DNA of 64,000 bases from Punica granatum. Its lineage: Eukaryota; Streptophyta; Magnoliopsida; Myrtales; Lythraceae. The stretch spans positions 22,810,354 through 22,874,353 of the forward strand of contig NC_045132.1 of assembly GCF_007655135.1 (NCBI RefSeq), in the 5' to 3' direction. Shown here piece after piece: positions 46,483 through 59,457 of the stretch (position 1 is its first letter; every line of letters begins with the position of its first letter). The position numbers and the translations under genes were made by a program. A model generated the notes under the pieces. The model did no database searches and was not told the DNA's origin. It saw only the letters and a list, made by a program, of their open reading frames with translations.

Positions 46483-46664
46483 TGGCGCAGCGAATAGTTT
46501 CATAGCCTCCCCGCCAACCCTGGCCAATAAATCCAAGCCATTATTATGTCTTCTCGCATGTTCCATTTGACCCCGAGGCATTCCCGCTACATATAACTAC
46601 CTTCCTTTTTAAGTGTATTGAACTTTGCGATCAGATTACCCAGAAACCGGTGCACTCGACGGAG

Positions 46665-48992
46665 ATGAAGACATCCCCCTTCACTATCCCTGATGTTTTG
46701 CTGAGCTCCGCCGCCCCCGGAGCCCGTCCCATGCCGGTGATTGGCCTGGGCACGGCCGCAGACCCACTTGACCCCGTGGCCATGAAGTTAGCGGTGATCG
46801 AGGCCATTAAGCTGGGATACAGACACTTCGATACGGCCTCAATGTACGGTTCGGAGGTGCCCCTTGGTGAGGTCCTAGCTGAAGCCATCAGGCTTGGCCT
46901 CGTCGCGTCCCGTGAGGAGCTATTCATCACCACGAAGCTCTGGTGCAGCGACACCCACGTCGACCGTGTCATTCCTGCCATCCAAAATTCCATTAGGTAA
47001 CGACTAGTTAATACCATTAAATTCTCCTATCGTGTAATGTTGACTTGGAATACTGATTTTGAACTACTGGACTGAATGTCATGACAATTTCAGTCATTGT
47101 TCTTACATGGCTAAGACAGAGATCTGTGATATCTTAACCTTCCTAATAAAATTTCCATTGCTATATGATCACATAATCACCATAGTTTTAGCTTCACAAA
47201 TGAGATGCACGGCTTGGCTTAGCTGGTTCTGGTTTTGTATCGTGCATTAGGCCTTATGTTCAGCTCCCGGCTGTACGCCTGGAAATGCTTATTTAGTTCT
47301 TGCAATCGATTGCCGTGTGCATATGTTCCCCTAAAGAGTCCAGCCCGGTGTCATGATATATTGGGAATGCCACCTTTCTGTGATTTATGTGTCCTACAGA
47401 ATAGGAACTTTTGAAACAGAGGAACTTCAAATGCTTATTCTGGTATAATCCTATGGCATTGACTTTGAAGCGAACAGGATGATCCGTTTTGGCAGGAATC
47501 TTCAGTTGGGACGGCTTGGGGTAGTTGGTTTGGCTTCTGTATCATGCTTTTAAGTCTTATGTTTGGCACCTGGTATTGGGGAGGATTGACAGCCTCGAGG
47601 TACCGAGTTTGTACTGGCAAAAGTGATTGCACAATGCATGGGTTTACTGTAGGGAGCCCAATTTGGTCCATGATTAATTGGGAATGTGATATTTCAGTGA
47701 CTTTCGTATACTGTAGAGTAGGAACTTCGGGAAGAGAGGAACTTCAGTCTCTCCAAGTTTTCGGATAATCATACGGTATTGTCTGTGAAGCCAACTGGAT
47801 GATCTGTTTTGGCAGGAATCTTCAGTTAGATTATCTCGACCTGTATCTCATTCACTGGCCGATCAGCTGTAAGCCGGGGACATATGCCCACCCAGTGGAT
47901 GAAGAAGATCTCATGCCCATGGACTTCAAGGCGGTGTGGGCGGCGATGGAGGAGTGCCAGAGGCGGGGCCTCACCAAGTCCATTGGAGTCAGCAACTTCT
48001 CCTGCAAGAAGCTCGAAACAATCCTCAGTTTTGCCACCATCCCACCGTCAGTCAATCAAGTAAGCACAGTTCTCTCTCAGCTTCCACCGTTCTATGAAAG
48101 TTCCTGTGGATAATCACTTAATAAAACACATTTGGGTGGCATTTATCGACCCAGGTGGAGATGAACCCAGTATGGCGGCAAAAGAAACTGAGAGAGTTCT
48201 GCCTAGCAAACAGTATATTTATCACTGCTTTCTCACCTCTAGGCGCGAGCGGGACTAATTGGGGAACGAACCTAGTCGTGGAGAATGAGATTCTTCAGGA
48301 GATCGCTAAGGCTCGAGAGAAGACAATTGCTCAGGTACCATAACCAAGCTTATAGCTCATAGCTTCATTATCACTACTGTCATCTAATCTTTCTATAACC
48401 ACTTAGCATTAACTGCAGCACTCTCCGGGCCTGGGTCAAGTAGATTTTGTTAGTACGCAGGCGGTAAGCTTATACTAGTTGATAGATTATTCGAAACCTG
48501 AACCATCAGCAAGGAATAGCTAGTAGGATAACTGATCCAAAATATTTACATCAGTTGCGCACCAGTAATATCTATGGTGCATCTCAAAAGTACCTTCTGC
48601 TGGCATGTGTAGTATACTTGCCAAGTAAGCTAAGTGGGCATGTTTGCTTGATTTCATATTTGGTCGATAACTGGGGTTGACGGAAGTTCTGCGTCTCCAT
48701 TGGCAGAGAAGAATGATCCCGTCATGCTTAGGAGTAAACTAAATGCTTGTTTAATTTCTGCTGCAGATTTGTCTTAGGTGGGCTGTACGAGCAGGGGGTA
48801 ACGTTCGTGGTGAAGAGCTTCAATAAGGAAAGGCTGAGGGAGAATCTGGAGATCTTCGACTGGGAGTTGAGTGAGGATGATCACGAAAAGATCAGCCGTA
48901 TCCCACAGAAGAAGATGATGCTCAAGGAAGAATTCGTCTCGCCCGAGGGGCCTTACAAGTCCGTCGAAGAATTATGGGACGGGGAGATCTAA
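46665..48992 (+). pseudogene. Aldo-keto reductase AKR4 family, copy 2, frameshifted in exon 4
   Basis: Exons by alignment with copy 1: 46665-46996, 47816-48059, 48155-48334 and 48767-48992. The first three are intact and keep the tetrad residues (FDTASMYGSE, TTKLW, LIHWP). In exon 4 a GG of copy 1 is GGG here (48780-48782). The shift leads to TAA at 48824-48826, giving a predicted 271 residues instead of 326. The lost part holds the NADPH-binding segment and the C-terminal loop, so the product should be inactive. Downstream of the shift the old frame is still open to TAA at 48990-48992, which points to a recent event or an assembly error in a short G run. No nearby alternative acceptor restores frame. 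The start at 46665 is aligned with copy 1. Confidence 0.8.
47211..47826 (+). repeat. Tandem duplication in AKR copy 2 intron 1
   Basis: The same intron-internal duplication as in copy 1, with GGCAGGAATCTTCAGTT at about 47492 and again at the true exon 2 junction (47812). It existed before the gene was duplicated. Confidence 0.75.
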
Positions 48993-49245
48993 TGTTGTCA
49001 TGCCACATAAAACTGCAAAATCAGTCCTTCAAGCGGTCAGTGCTTGGATTGATGTTTTATGCTCTATATTGACTATATTGTTTTAACATATTTCCCAATG
49101 TGTGTCGGTGTGCATTTGATCCTGGATTTGATTGTAAGTATATATATTTTTATAAAGTTTGAGATATGGGATGATATGCAGTTACTGATATCAAATACGG
49201 CCATACATACATTTCTACCAAAAAAAAAACGTCCATATAAGTATT

Positions 49246-50532
49246 GATAAATTACAAGGATGGTACAAAATGTTTGCGAAATGTAACGGTGACAAAAAGT
49301 TTATCCAGTTACAATTTGATACAACAAAGAGTTTTGGTTTGGTTGCAATCAAGTATATTTCGTCATATCCTTCTTGATATCGTTAGCTTTTACTGACGTA
49401 GCGCGTTTTATGTGACACTTTTGTCTTGTGAAACCAGTCATAGCTTGTCACGTTATTAATGGAGATATAACATCTGAAATATTCAAATAAAAATACAAAA
49501 AATAATTAAAATGCATAAAAGTATTAAAAATGTAAAAAAATCTTATAAATTTCAAGGAAATTAAGAAAAATATCAATATCCACAATAAATTTTAGAAAAA
49601 CTAGTAAATTTTAAAATTTAAAGAAATCAAGAAAAATTCAAATAAATAATAAATGCAGAAAAGTAAAAAATTTACAAAGTTCAAAGAAATATAGAAAAAA
49701 AATCAATACCCACAATAAAGTTTAGAAAAAATATTAACATTAGAAATTAAGGAAATCAAGAAAATATTCAAAGAATATGAAAAATTCAATCTAAAAATAC
49801 AAATATATATATATATATATATAATGTTGTTGGGATTCCGACATGCTCTTTTCAACATAAGTAAGATCATCGGTTGACCTGATGATTCAATCTTCCCTTT
49901 TTATTTTTCACCGTTCGTTTCCAAATCATGCTCATCTTATTCCTACCATAAGAATGGTTGTGGTGCGTGCAAGTCATGGTATGGAACTGCCACTAAATCC
50001 AAGGCAAAAACGATCAATCTCTGCAACAATCCATGACCAAGGAACCAAAGAGGTTGTCAGAGTAGCTCCAAATTGACTCCCTGAGAGATCAAGCCCCACA
50101 TTTTTTTTTTGACAATTTCAAGTGAATCGGGGTTAAGATGCCCTCACCGGCAACTCCGCCCCTTGACCAAGGTCTCCGGTTGGTGACCTAGGTTGGGGAG
50201 GGTCGCTAGAGATGTCCAAACTCACGACTCACTGAGTCAGATCTCTCGAGTTGTAGAGAGATCTGTTTGGAGATCTCTTTGAGTAGGGGGCTTGAGAGGA
50301 AGGGAGAGTTTATTTTTCATTTTATTTTTATTTTAATATTTTCTTCGGGTAATATGTTATATGACACATTACTTGTCATGTCAGAAATTTTAAATGACGT
50401 TAAGAAGGAATTGACGGAATATACTTTATTGCAATAAAATTAAAATTTCTTGTATCAAATTGTAACCAAAATTTTTTTTTATATCACATTGTTATATTTT
50501 GCAAACTTTTTGTATCAAGGGTGTAATTTACC
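49246..50532. mobile_element. Non-autonomous TIR transposon, probably Mutator-like, with about 190-bp TIRs
   Basis: The left end (49246, TAAATTACAAGGATGGTACA) and the reverse complement of the right end (50532, GGTAAATTACACCCTTGATA) align for about 190 bp, including GTTACAATTTGATACAA and TATATTCCGTC. The interior is AT-rich, then GC-richer at 50130-50320 (CCGGTTGGTGACCTAGGTTG), with no coding frame. Long TIRs suggest a MULE. Possible decayed 9-bp target site: CATCGTCAT before the unit 1 copy and CATTGCCGT after this one, differing only by transitions. Confidence 0.6.
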
Positions 50533-50540
50533 CATTGCCG

Positions 50541-51614
50541 TCGTATGATCATAATGTTCCAATATTTACACGCACTGCTCGCTTCACTTAGCAGAAACTC
50601 GGGCTTCATCGAACTGAGATAAGTGGGCATTCATATATTACATGAAGGAGGCCCAGATGACACCTTCAACTGGGCCTCGTTCAATGGCCCTAATAACTAC
50701 TTGAACCCAATTCGTCTTTGTCTTATATTTATTGTAAAATAAAAATAAAAATAAACTAAATTAATCCAGCAAAAAATAAAATAAAATAAACTAATATTTA
50801 AAGGAAGAAGGAAAATAAAAAAACAAATAAATTTGGAAAAGCTGCCAAAATTTTATTAAAAAATAGAAAGAGACAAATTACAAATCCAAATGTCAGGGAC
50901 AAAATCTGAGCTCTCTCTCCCCATTTTTTCGAAAAAAAAGTTTTATATATAGTGATATTATAATATAATGTCAAGTTAATAAGGCATTATCATTTAAATT
51001 TTTAATATATATAAAAAAGTCTATTATTAATAAAAATAATTCGTTATTTATAAAAATAATATTTTTTATGTATCTTATAATATAATTTTACATGATACAA
51101 TTACTGTACACAAAACATTCTCCATTTCTCGAGGCGGAAAAGGAAAAGTTTCTGCGTTTCACAGAAAGTCAAACGTCCTGTCATCATTTTGTTACATCCC
51201 AAGTCTCATCAACCTTTTTAATCTGCAGGATAAATTCAGATATTTCTTTTGATAGCTAAAATTAAAATAAATGTATATGGATATGGTTCATCAAGAGCGA
51301 CGTTGAGTCTCGATGACATAGTTATTATTTTTTATTCAAGGGTTTAGATTTTGCACTTTTCATCATAAATAATAAAACTATTGCTATTAAATAATTGGAC
51401 TAAGATATAAGCAATTGAATTGAAAATATTGAATGTGTTTCTGTAACACAATCTCACACACACACACATCTATATATATATATATATATATTTGTAAATA
51501 ATGTTTTTTTGTTTTAAATATATACATGTAATTCCATTCTAGAGAAAGAGAATTTTTTTTTATCAGTAGAGAAAAGAGAATATATGTGTGTGTATATGCT
51601 TGCGTATGTATTAT
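50541..51614. other. AT-rich intergenic sequence
   Basis: Very AT-rich with A-runs at 50740-50880 and TA-rich tracts near 51000-51110 and 51450-51490, the latter (CA)n followed by (TA)n. No gene is supported. Confidence 0.5.
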
Positions 51615-51624
51615 TGTGTATACT

Positions 51625-51803
51625 CGGAGACGGAGCCAGTTAATTAGCAGGGGGCAAATTCCCCCGTACTTTGGATTTTTTTTAAAATTTTATCCCAAAA
51701 TTATATAAAATTAGTATTTTATCTTTTCTGAAAAAAAATATTTATATACTATTTATATTAAGTAATATTTTTGCCCCCTTAATGAAAATATAGATTCTGC
51801 TCC
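51625..51803. mobile_element. Small TIR MITE, 179 bp
   Basis: Inverted ends carry GGAG...CAGGGGGCAAA on the left and the reverse complement GGAGCAG...AAGGGGGCAAA on the right. A 10-bp direct repeat TGTGTATACT flanks it (51615-51624 and 51804-51813). The interior is AT-rich with no coding capacity. A hAT-type origin is possible if the true target duplication is the inner 8 bp. Confidence 0.55.
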
Positions 51804-51813
51804 TGTGTATACT

Positions 51814-54512
51814 ATTCCATACCAAGAAACAAAATAATGTGCTCAAATATGAAAAATACTAAAAATACATAATAGCAGATAACTCGTATAATGAGGCAAC
51901 CTTTATGATCTAAAATTGCCGAAATTGGATATCATTTGTTGACATATACAGCTTGATATACGCAGTACTCTGAAACAGAAATTGTTTTCATAAAATCAAA
52001 ACTAGTAATGCTGTAAACATTATGTTCCAAAACCAAGTCGAAAACTAATAATTTATGGCTCTAAATAATAATAATAATAATATTGATTTAACCTAGCTAG
52101 CATGTGGCGGAAGTTCACTACCAACTCTTTCCATGCACATCCTCTCTCATACTCGGTGTGACTAAGCCTCGTGATTTCGCATGACTCCCGAATGCTTCAC
52201 TCCATTATATGTGTCTCAGGACTGATTAGCTGTTGATATGCTGCGAACACTTTCATTCAATTCGTAAGGATTTACTTGTCCTTTATATTCGGTACGATTT
52301 TGAGGTTTTGTTTATCTAAGGACGTGTTAAGTGCATCCTTAATTTGTACACTAAGGAAAGTTAATTGATTTCAAATTACATGCATGGAGGAATAGGTAGA
52401 TTATAATTTTACACACGACATGGACAGGGACAGCTCATTGGTATATAGGTGGCATGAACGCATATATGTAAGCGATGATCAAGTTAAAACCCTAACAAAG
52501 CTACTGTCTCTCTCGGCCTGTTAAGAAAAAGCAGAGTTTCCCAGACAACGTATTAACTCACTGGCATATATCAATTATTACCGAATTATCAGACATTACC
52601 CACCGAGAAAAAACCGGACGGTAAACTATTTGTCGATGAGACCTAATTAATTAATTTAGTTTGAAATATAAGAGCTCCATAACAATGATGAGAGAGAAAA
52701 ATGAACAAGGATTTGGTACAAGGGTAACTTATTGAACTTTCAGTGAGCAATCTTTATGTAACATATAAGTTCAAAATCCATTGAAAGTATATGGTGATTA
52801 GTATCAAGCATATATTCAATAATTCAGTCGAAAATACACATAATTTTACTGAAAATGAAAAACCAGAATTTTAGGTTCACGCTAGTTTATTAGTAACTTG
52901 TCCCGGTCATTACGACATTCAATATTTTAATTTTGGAATGCTTCCTTTTGAAAGAAAATTGTTAACATTTCAATATCATACCAAATACTTATTGAGAAAA
53001 ACTACAATCACTTTGTACTAATGGGTAGATGATATACAAACTTGGTATAGTTTATCAGAAGATCCATGTTGAATATCATGGGAGTAAAAAAAAAAAGAAT
53101 CAAAATGTGAAAATGTAATGTCAAGTGCGTGAAATACATTAGTCTTATATATCAAGGTGTATATATAGTTGATAAAGTACAAAAATTTACACATTTCCTC
53201 AACTCTAACGGGTGTGTTAGGCACCGAGGTATTCACCTACAACGCCCCTAGATCAGTCCACATTATAGATCATACGATAACTACTCGCACCTGAGCTCCG
53301 TAGTACCAATAGCATGCAATTAGCAATAGACCAACAAAAAACAACCGTGCCTCGTTTCTTTTTCTTACAATAATTTTTCTGTCCTTTTGGACATCGAAAA
53401 CACGTGTTCACAGGGGAGTGACTCTTCATGTATATGTATACATACATATACATATATATATATATATATATGATCGAAGCCGACAAAGTATCTTGCCTCG
53501 GGAGATGGTGAGATCCTTGTGTCTTGTCGACGAGCTTTTCTTTTTTCTTGGTGGTTAATTATTACATACTCATAATAATTATTCTATAATTTTATTTCTT
53601 TTCTTTTGATCTTTTGGCCATAGGATTTTTCGGTGGGTTTTTTCGATTAATTACACTCCCCACATTCCAAGAAAAAGCAAAGGATGTTACAGTGGGCTTT
53701 CGTGCCAACGTAACATCTTGTTTGGCGGCGATGTTTGTGCCTTTGCATTTAATTGGCTTGCTTAATTAACTTGTGGATTTTTCGCATTTTCACAACTAAC
53801 ATCCATAAAACTTTTTTTTTTCTAATCATAATATCATTGAAAAAACAACCAAGAACTTCCGATTCTCTTTTCCTAGATCTTCACCTGAACGACTGGCGGT
53901 CTTTGCAAAGGTGAAAGGACGTACACCTGATTTTGCACTGGAATTTAAATGGAAGCTCCCGTTTTCATATTGATATAGCTACTGCACGAAATATGAAAAT
54001 TACCGCAATCGCGCTTAGCATGGTCATAATTAATGAGTCAAATTCTAGTCCATTCCCCAGGGTGTACAAAGATCCTTCATGCCTGAGATTCCACGGATAG
54101 GCCCAGGATAGTCTACATTGGATAAGCTTAATAATAATGATGCATATGTATCCATCTTCCGGAGGAATGACCTGAGCGAGGCCGGCTTGTTTATGCAGAG
54201 TGCAATGTAATTCTACAACATGCATTAGTACGTACTTGTTCGAGAGACATGTATGGATGTATCTGGCCGACTAGTTTTCTGTTCATTTTTCCTCTAATAT
54301 AAATACAGATAATAATAGTCAGCACAAAATAATTATAAATAATACTCTTCTCATCTCAGCTGATAATTATAAAGGATGTCAAAAAATATGGAAGAGACAA
54401 TAAATAAAGTATAGGAGTCTACGAGGGATGAGAACAAGAAAGCTGAGTGTCGACAATCGTATAAAAGCACGCATGGTATATGGGTCAGATCAGAGACCAG
54501 ATCGAGGGACAG

Positions 54513-54543
<31 letters not shown>

Positions 54544-54940
54544 TACATGTAAATTTCTGTATCCATAATAATTGCAGTAAATAAAAATAAATTAAAGAAA
54601 TTAAATTACTATATATAAATTGTGCTCATTAATTTTACCAGAAAAGGGCAAACGCTACCAGCGTCTAGGGTTTCTTTCCTCAAGCCTTTTACTCCCAGCA
54701 GTCAGAAAGAAGAGAAGAGAACAGAGAGAGAGAGAGAGCGAGGGGGGGGGGGGGGGGGGGGGAGGAAGCGGGCCTTCAGGTCAGATAGAAAATTATACAG
54801 TGAGCGCATGCACGGCCATGGGAAGAGGCGAAGAGTTAAATGCTGTCATATATAAAGCATATTATTTATTTATTTATTTATTTATTAATAATCAACTAAC
54901 ATAATAATAAAATATAATAACAATAACAAATATAATATAA
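51814..54940. other. AT-rich intergenic sequence with microsatellites and a poly-G tract
   Basis: No gene is supported. Contents: (AAT)n at about 52067-52083, (TA)n tracts at about 53440-53471 and 54514-54533, a (GA)n run at 54724-54738 leading into G21 at 54742-54762, and (TTTA)n at 54864-54886. Around 54650-54850 the sequence is less AT-rich and contains TCTAGGGTTTC, like a promoter or leader, but no gene follows. Confidence 0.5.
54742..54762 (+). repeat. Poly-G tract (G21) after a GA repeat
   Basis: A (GA)n stretch passes through CGA into 21 uninterrupted guanines. The second such tract in the window. Confidence 0.9.
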
Positions 54941-54949
54941 TACAAAAAC

Positions 54950-55565
54950 GGAAAAATGTCAAATTTGATTCTCAACCTTTAACTCTTTTTCTATCTTAGT
55001 CTTAAACATTTTTTTTGTCTGGATTTCGTTTTCAATCTTTTTCGCTTGATATGAGTTCAATCCTTCCGTTCAAAATTCAGTTCATTTTCCCTAACATGTA
55101 TATTCGTCAAATGAGAGTGCGCCATGTGCGCGACAAATCACTGCTATTCTAAACTAGTTGTTATAGAGCAAATTCGATTTTTTTTAATCAGATCCGTAAA
55201 TCAGACTAAGATATTTCCAATTCTTTTAGAATTCCAGCCATCGCTTCTCTTTCATTGTCTCACGCACCGGCAGATGGCTGTAATCCTAAAAGAACCGAAA
55301 ATATCTTAGTCCAGTTTACGGGTTTGATTAAAAAAAATTGGATTTGCTCTTTAACAACCGGTTTAGAGTAGCAGTGATTTGTCGCTCACATGGCGTACTC
55401 TCATTTGACGAGTATACAAGTCAGGGGAAATTAACGGAATTTGGACGGAATGACTAAACTCATACCGTGCGAAAAAGATTGAGGATGAAATCCAGTCAAA
55501 AAAAAGGTTTAGGACTAAAATAAAAAAAAAAGTTAAAGGTTAAGGACCAAATTTGATATTCTCCC
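54950..55565. mobile_element. Mutator-type foldback MITE, 616 bp
   Basis: The two halves are near reverse complements over about 280 bp each, around a roughly 30-bp centre (about 55238-55267). The ends are GGAAAAATGTCAAATTTG and, reversed, GGGAGAATATCAAATTTG. A perfect 9-bp direct repeat TACAAAAAC flanks it (54941-54949 and 55566-55574), the target length of Mutator-like elements. There is no coding frame of note. Transcription through it would give a long hairpin RNA. Confidence 0.88.
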
Positions 55566-55574
55566 TACAAAAAC

Positions 55575-58500
55575 GCATACTTTCGCTTGGTAATCAAATA
55601 AATTTCAGGTTTCATACTCATTGAGCAATTATTCGTATTTTTTTATGAATTATTTAAAATTCTTATTTTATTATACAGGATAGACATTCGTTGTAAATAA
55701 AAAAAGAATAATAACAATAATAATGATAACAGAGACAATAACAACTATATATATATATATATATATATATATTTGGTGTTGATGGGGGAGGGAGACCACA
55801 ACTGATGACAAGTCTTTCTGCAAACCCCAGAACTGCCAGTTTTTACGAGGCAAAGGCCTTCTCCCCACCGCCCCCCCAACCCCACGCCGTGGCCACCTCT
55901 TAATAATTATTAATTAATAATCAGTTCAATAGGACGTACTTATGTACACATAATATATTCAGCAAAAAAAAAATGTACACATAATATATATTAGTTGGCC
56001 TCCAATCAATATTTAGTTTCCAAATCCATCAGTACATTACGATCTCCTAACCGAATATAAATCATCGCAACCTTTTGAGATCATTGACAGAGATCAGTCA
56101 AAAGTAATTTTTAGATACGTGCCTAACGTATAACAAGTATTTCGATCTTATCTTGATGTCACATTAATTTGTTTGAGTTGTTATTCTTTATCTGACTACC
56201 TTCATGCATTCATGATATTTCCTATGTCGTGCTTTGTCCGGTTTTAGATATATTTGTTGACTCGGGTTAAACTTGGTGGCCGCTTGGAGCGCATAATCCT
56301 AGCAGCATATATATAGCAAGCCAAATCGTGAGGTGGTTATATGTCAACTTCGCAAATGACCCGGTCAACTGCATTATCGTAAAACCCTAATGATATGTTT
56401 GCTATCATTGCAAATATAATAATAGCATGCTGAATGTATTTTCGTGTAAAGTCTTGGACTCGAGGATTATGAATAAAAAAATATAAATTGAGAGAGTTCT
56501 ACTTTTTAATGAGCCGATCTGTCAACTTAAATCTAATTTAGTTGAAACTCACTGTGTTATCATATATCATATGGGTATAGCCAAATAAAAAAAAAATTGC
56601 CGCATGAGAGAAGACTTGGTTTTTGTGTGGCTTATATATATATATATATATATATATCACCCGAGGGGACGTAGCCAAGTGACCACAGAGGACACTACCC
56701 TAGCAATTATTTTTGCTATTAAATCCATAATTAATTAATTTTAACAATTTGTTGTAGTAAAAGTACGACCCCATGTATTATTCTGACCTATACAGACTCT
56801 TCATTAATGAAGTTGCTCCCCCTTTAGGAGAAATCCCGGAATTATGTTATCCTAACCATACACGTCTCCTCAATAACTTCCCATTTGTTTTGGCAATAAT
56901 CACAACTAGCTACATAGGCACCGCCCATAATTAGTATTAGTTTAGTGATATAATTAAGAATATATATTAAAAAAGAAATTGTACATGTATATTTATATGT
57001 ACAATAAAAAGATGTGGTGACTAACACTATATATTCACTGATATACTAAAGAGATTTGCCTAGCTAATTTATATCTAAGATCCGATTGAAATATATATAT
57101 ATATATATATATATATCTAAGATCACTGTTTCCATTTCCGTATGTATTACGACATTATCAACGTGCCATGTGCCATATATGAAAAAACAAATTATACACA
57201 GGGTACTGACGAACAACTAGCTAGGTTCATATATTCAAGTAAATTCGGGTGAGCCCTTGATTATATCAATTCTTAAACTCGTAGAGTTTACAAGCTAGGC
57301 AATTTTGGGAATGGAATAATCAATTAAATAAATTTCAAATTCATAAGTAAAGGAGATATCCAAACCGACTCATCTTATTCATGTCACTTTCACATCCATA
57401 ATCATTGGTGATTACTATATCCATCATGCAGTTTATCGAATACGCAGAAAAAGAACCCTAATTTCTAAGGTATTCAAGATATCATTTTAATTTCTTTTTT
57501 GGCCAGAGATATCATTCTTTTTTAAAACAGTGCTACTTTGTTGTTTTATTAGTTGAGCTGCTTGGGCACGTAGCACGTGGGTTTGACTTGCTAATATATG
57601 TGTGTGTGCGTGTGTGTATACCGTCCATCACATTTAGAGTTTGATGTCGAATATACTTTATTCCACTCTTATAGACACTTAAACTCATATGACTTTATGA
57701 ATGATTCTAGAGTTTGATAATTAACCATATTGATAGTTATTATGGAGGCTTGCCTATGTAATTATGCCGGTGATTCTTGAGAGATTAATGTGTTCGGTAG
57801 AAATCTTAGCTCCATAATCGCATAAATGGGATTTATATATATTTAGGTAAGTTGACTTTTGATTTCTGGAGTATCTTAATTAGTAGCGATTATCAAATTT
57901 GGTCATAGTTCTTTCTCCAGATGTATAAAGACAAAATTGGAAAATAGATATATCATTCATCATACCATTAGTGGTTTTTTTTTTTTCCAGTGTGTAGATC
58001 GGAGCCGAAGCTCAAGAGGAAGGAAAAAATGCAACGAAAAACAAAAATTATACTAAGCAAAATCGGAATAGAGGCCCCAACAATGTGGCCAATGAGCAGT
58101 GATGAAATACCATTTGTGAGAATCCCTTTTAACCCACAAACCAAAAGAAAAAGTCATTCTTATTGAATATAAAGCACGAGTTTTTTTTTTACCTTGCAAA
58201 CTAGCTAATTTTCACAAATATTTGTAATATTTCTAATTTATATTGTGTGATAAATTTGTGAAATTAATGACAAATTAAAATAATAAATTAGTACAAGGAG
58301 TCGAAAGGTTGGTGAACTAAAAACTTTAAGATTACAAAATAATTGATATGGCAGATAATTCTCCTTACACTAATAAAGAGTTTTCTCGTCAAAAATTCAT
58401 AATAACCGAGCAAGTCTACTTTAATTATCTATGGTAGATATACAAACAATTATAATATTGCATTACCATAGATATTTCAATTATCGACACCGATCTCATT

Positions 58501-59449
58501 ATTGTAACACTCGGAAATCCTAGCATTTGCCAAAATACCGCGGATGCATGACTTCTACCAAATGTCACTTTGGTCCAAGGGTAGCATCGTAGGATAATTC
58601 GTCAAAAGCACATATAAGAGGACAAAGTTTCGTGGAGTTATGTACTCTATATTGCTGGTTAAGACCCAAAGAGTAGTTAGGACAACGAGACTTGCAAGAC
58701 ATACTAGGCAATTATAACCCGCGCCATGTTGCATGATGAAGTATCATGTGGGTTAAAATTAGCAATATTTATAAGCCTGCGTGATAAATCCCGATTCAAT
58801 GTAATGACCTTCTAATTTAGAACTAGAAGATCCTTATAAAACATTACTATTTTTTTGTCTGAATTCTCACATTACTATAAATCCTGATTCTGTCTAAATT
58901 TCCACATTACTATTTTTTTTCTCTCGTTTTCCTGTTTTATAAAACTCTCTGCTCGAAATTTTCCTTGCCAAGTAGAATTAGAAAAATGATATATAATTTA
59001 AAATAAGAGGGAAATTTTTGAAGGATGTGAATTAAGAAAATGAAAGTTCGAAATAGAATTTATAAGAAATTTTTTTGATAAAATTTAAAAATTGAGATAA
59101 AACTTTTTTATCTGTATTCTGGTATCCATAAGTCTAATATAGTCATAACTAATATAGCTCGACTCATTAGGGGGTTATATGTCTCCCATCATGGATTTTC
59201 ATCAATCACAAGACACGAATGTGAGACATTATTTAAGAAGAATAAAAAAAAAACACATATCTTCCACCCTTAACCTCATAAATGTTATAAAAAATGAAGA
59301 ATTACAATATATTGATTAAGGTGGTTCGCTCCGTATTCCCCTTAACCAGGGTGTCAAATTCGAATCTTTTGAATATAGAAAATTCATGATTTTGAGAGTT
59401 TTATTCTGTAGTGGAACTAACCAGGGTCAAAATTCAATTAGCGGGGACT
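55575..59449. other. AT-rich intergenic sequence
   Basis: No gene is supported. It contains (TA)n tracts at about 55747-55772, 56635-56657 and 57089-57115 and a (TG)n run near 57600. Near 58505, TGTAACACTCGGAAATCC resembles the start of some plant LTRs, without a partner. Short stretches near 56461-56550 and 59330-59420 resemble 60060-60130 and 60280-60330, so a dispersed repeat family is present. Confidence 0.45.
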
Positions 59450-59457
59450 CATTAAAC

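Larger units (their letters stand above)
45934..50031 (+). repeat. Segmental duplication unit 2 (AKR gene, frameshifted)
   Basis: About 4.1 kb matching 38460-42530 in direct orientation. Differences are scattered substitutions and small indels throughout, so the duplication is not recent. Beyond 50031 the transposon in this unit continues to its right end, which unit 1 lacks. Confidence 0.85.

Noticed and set aside
54620..54904. Glycine-rich small protein across the G21 tract
   Set aside because: The frames exist only because of the GA repeat and poly-G run.
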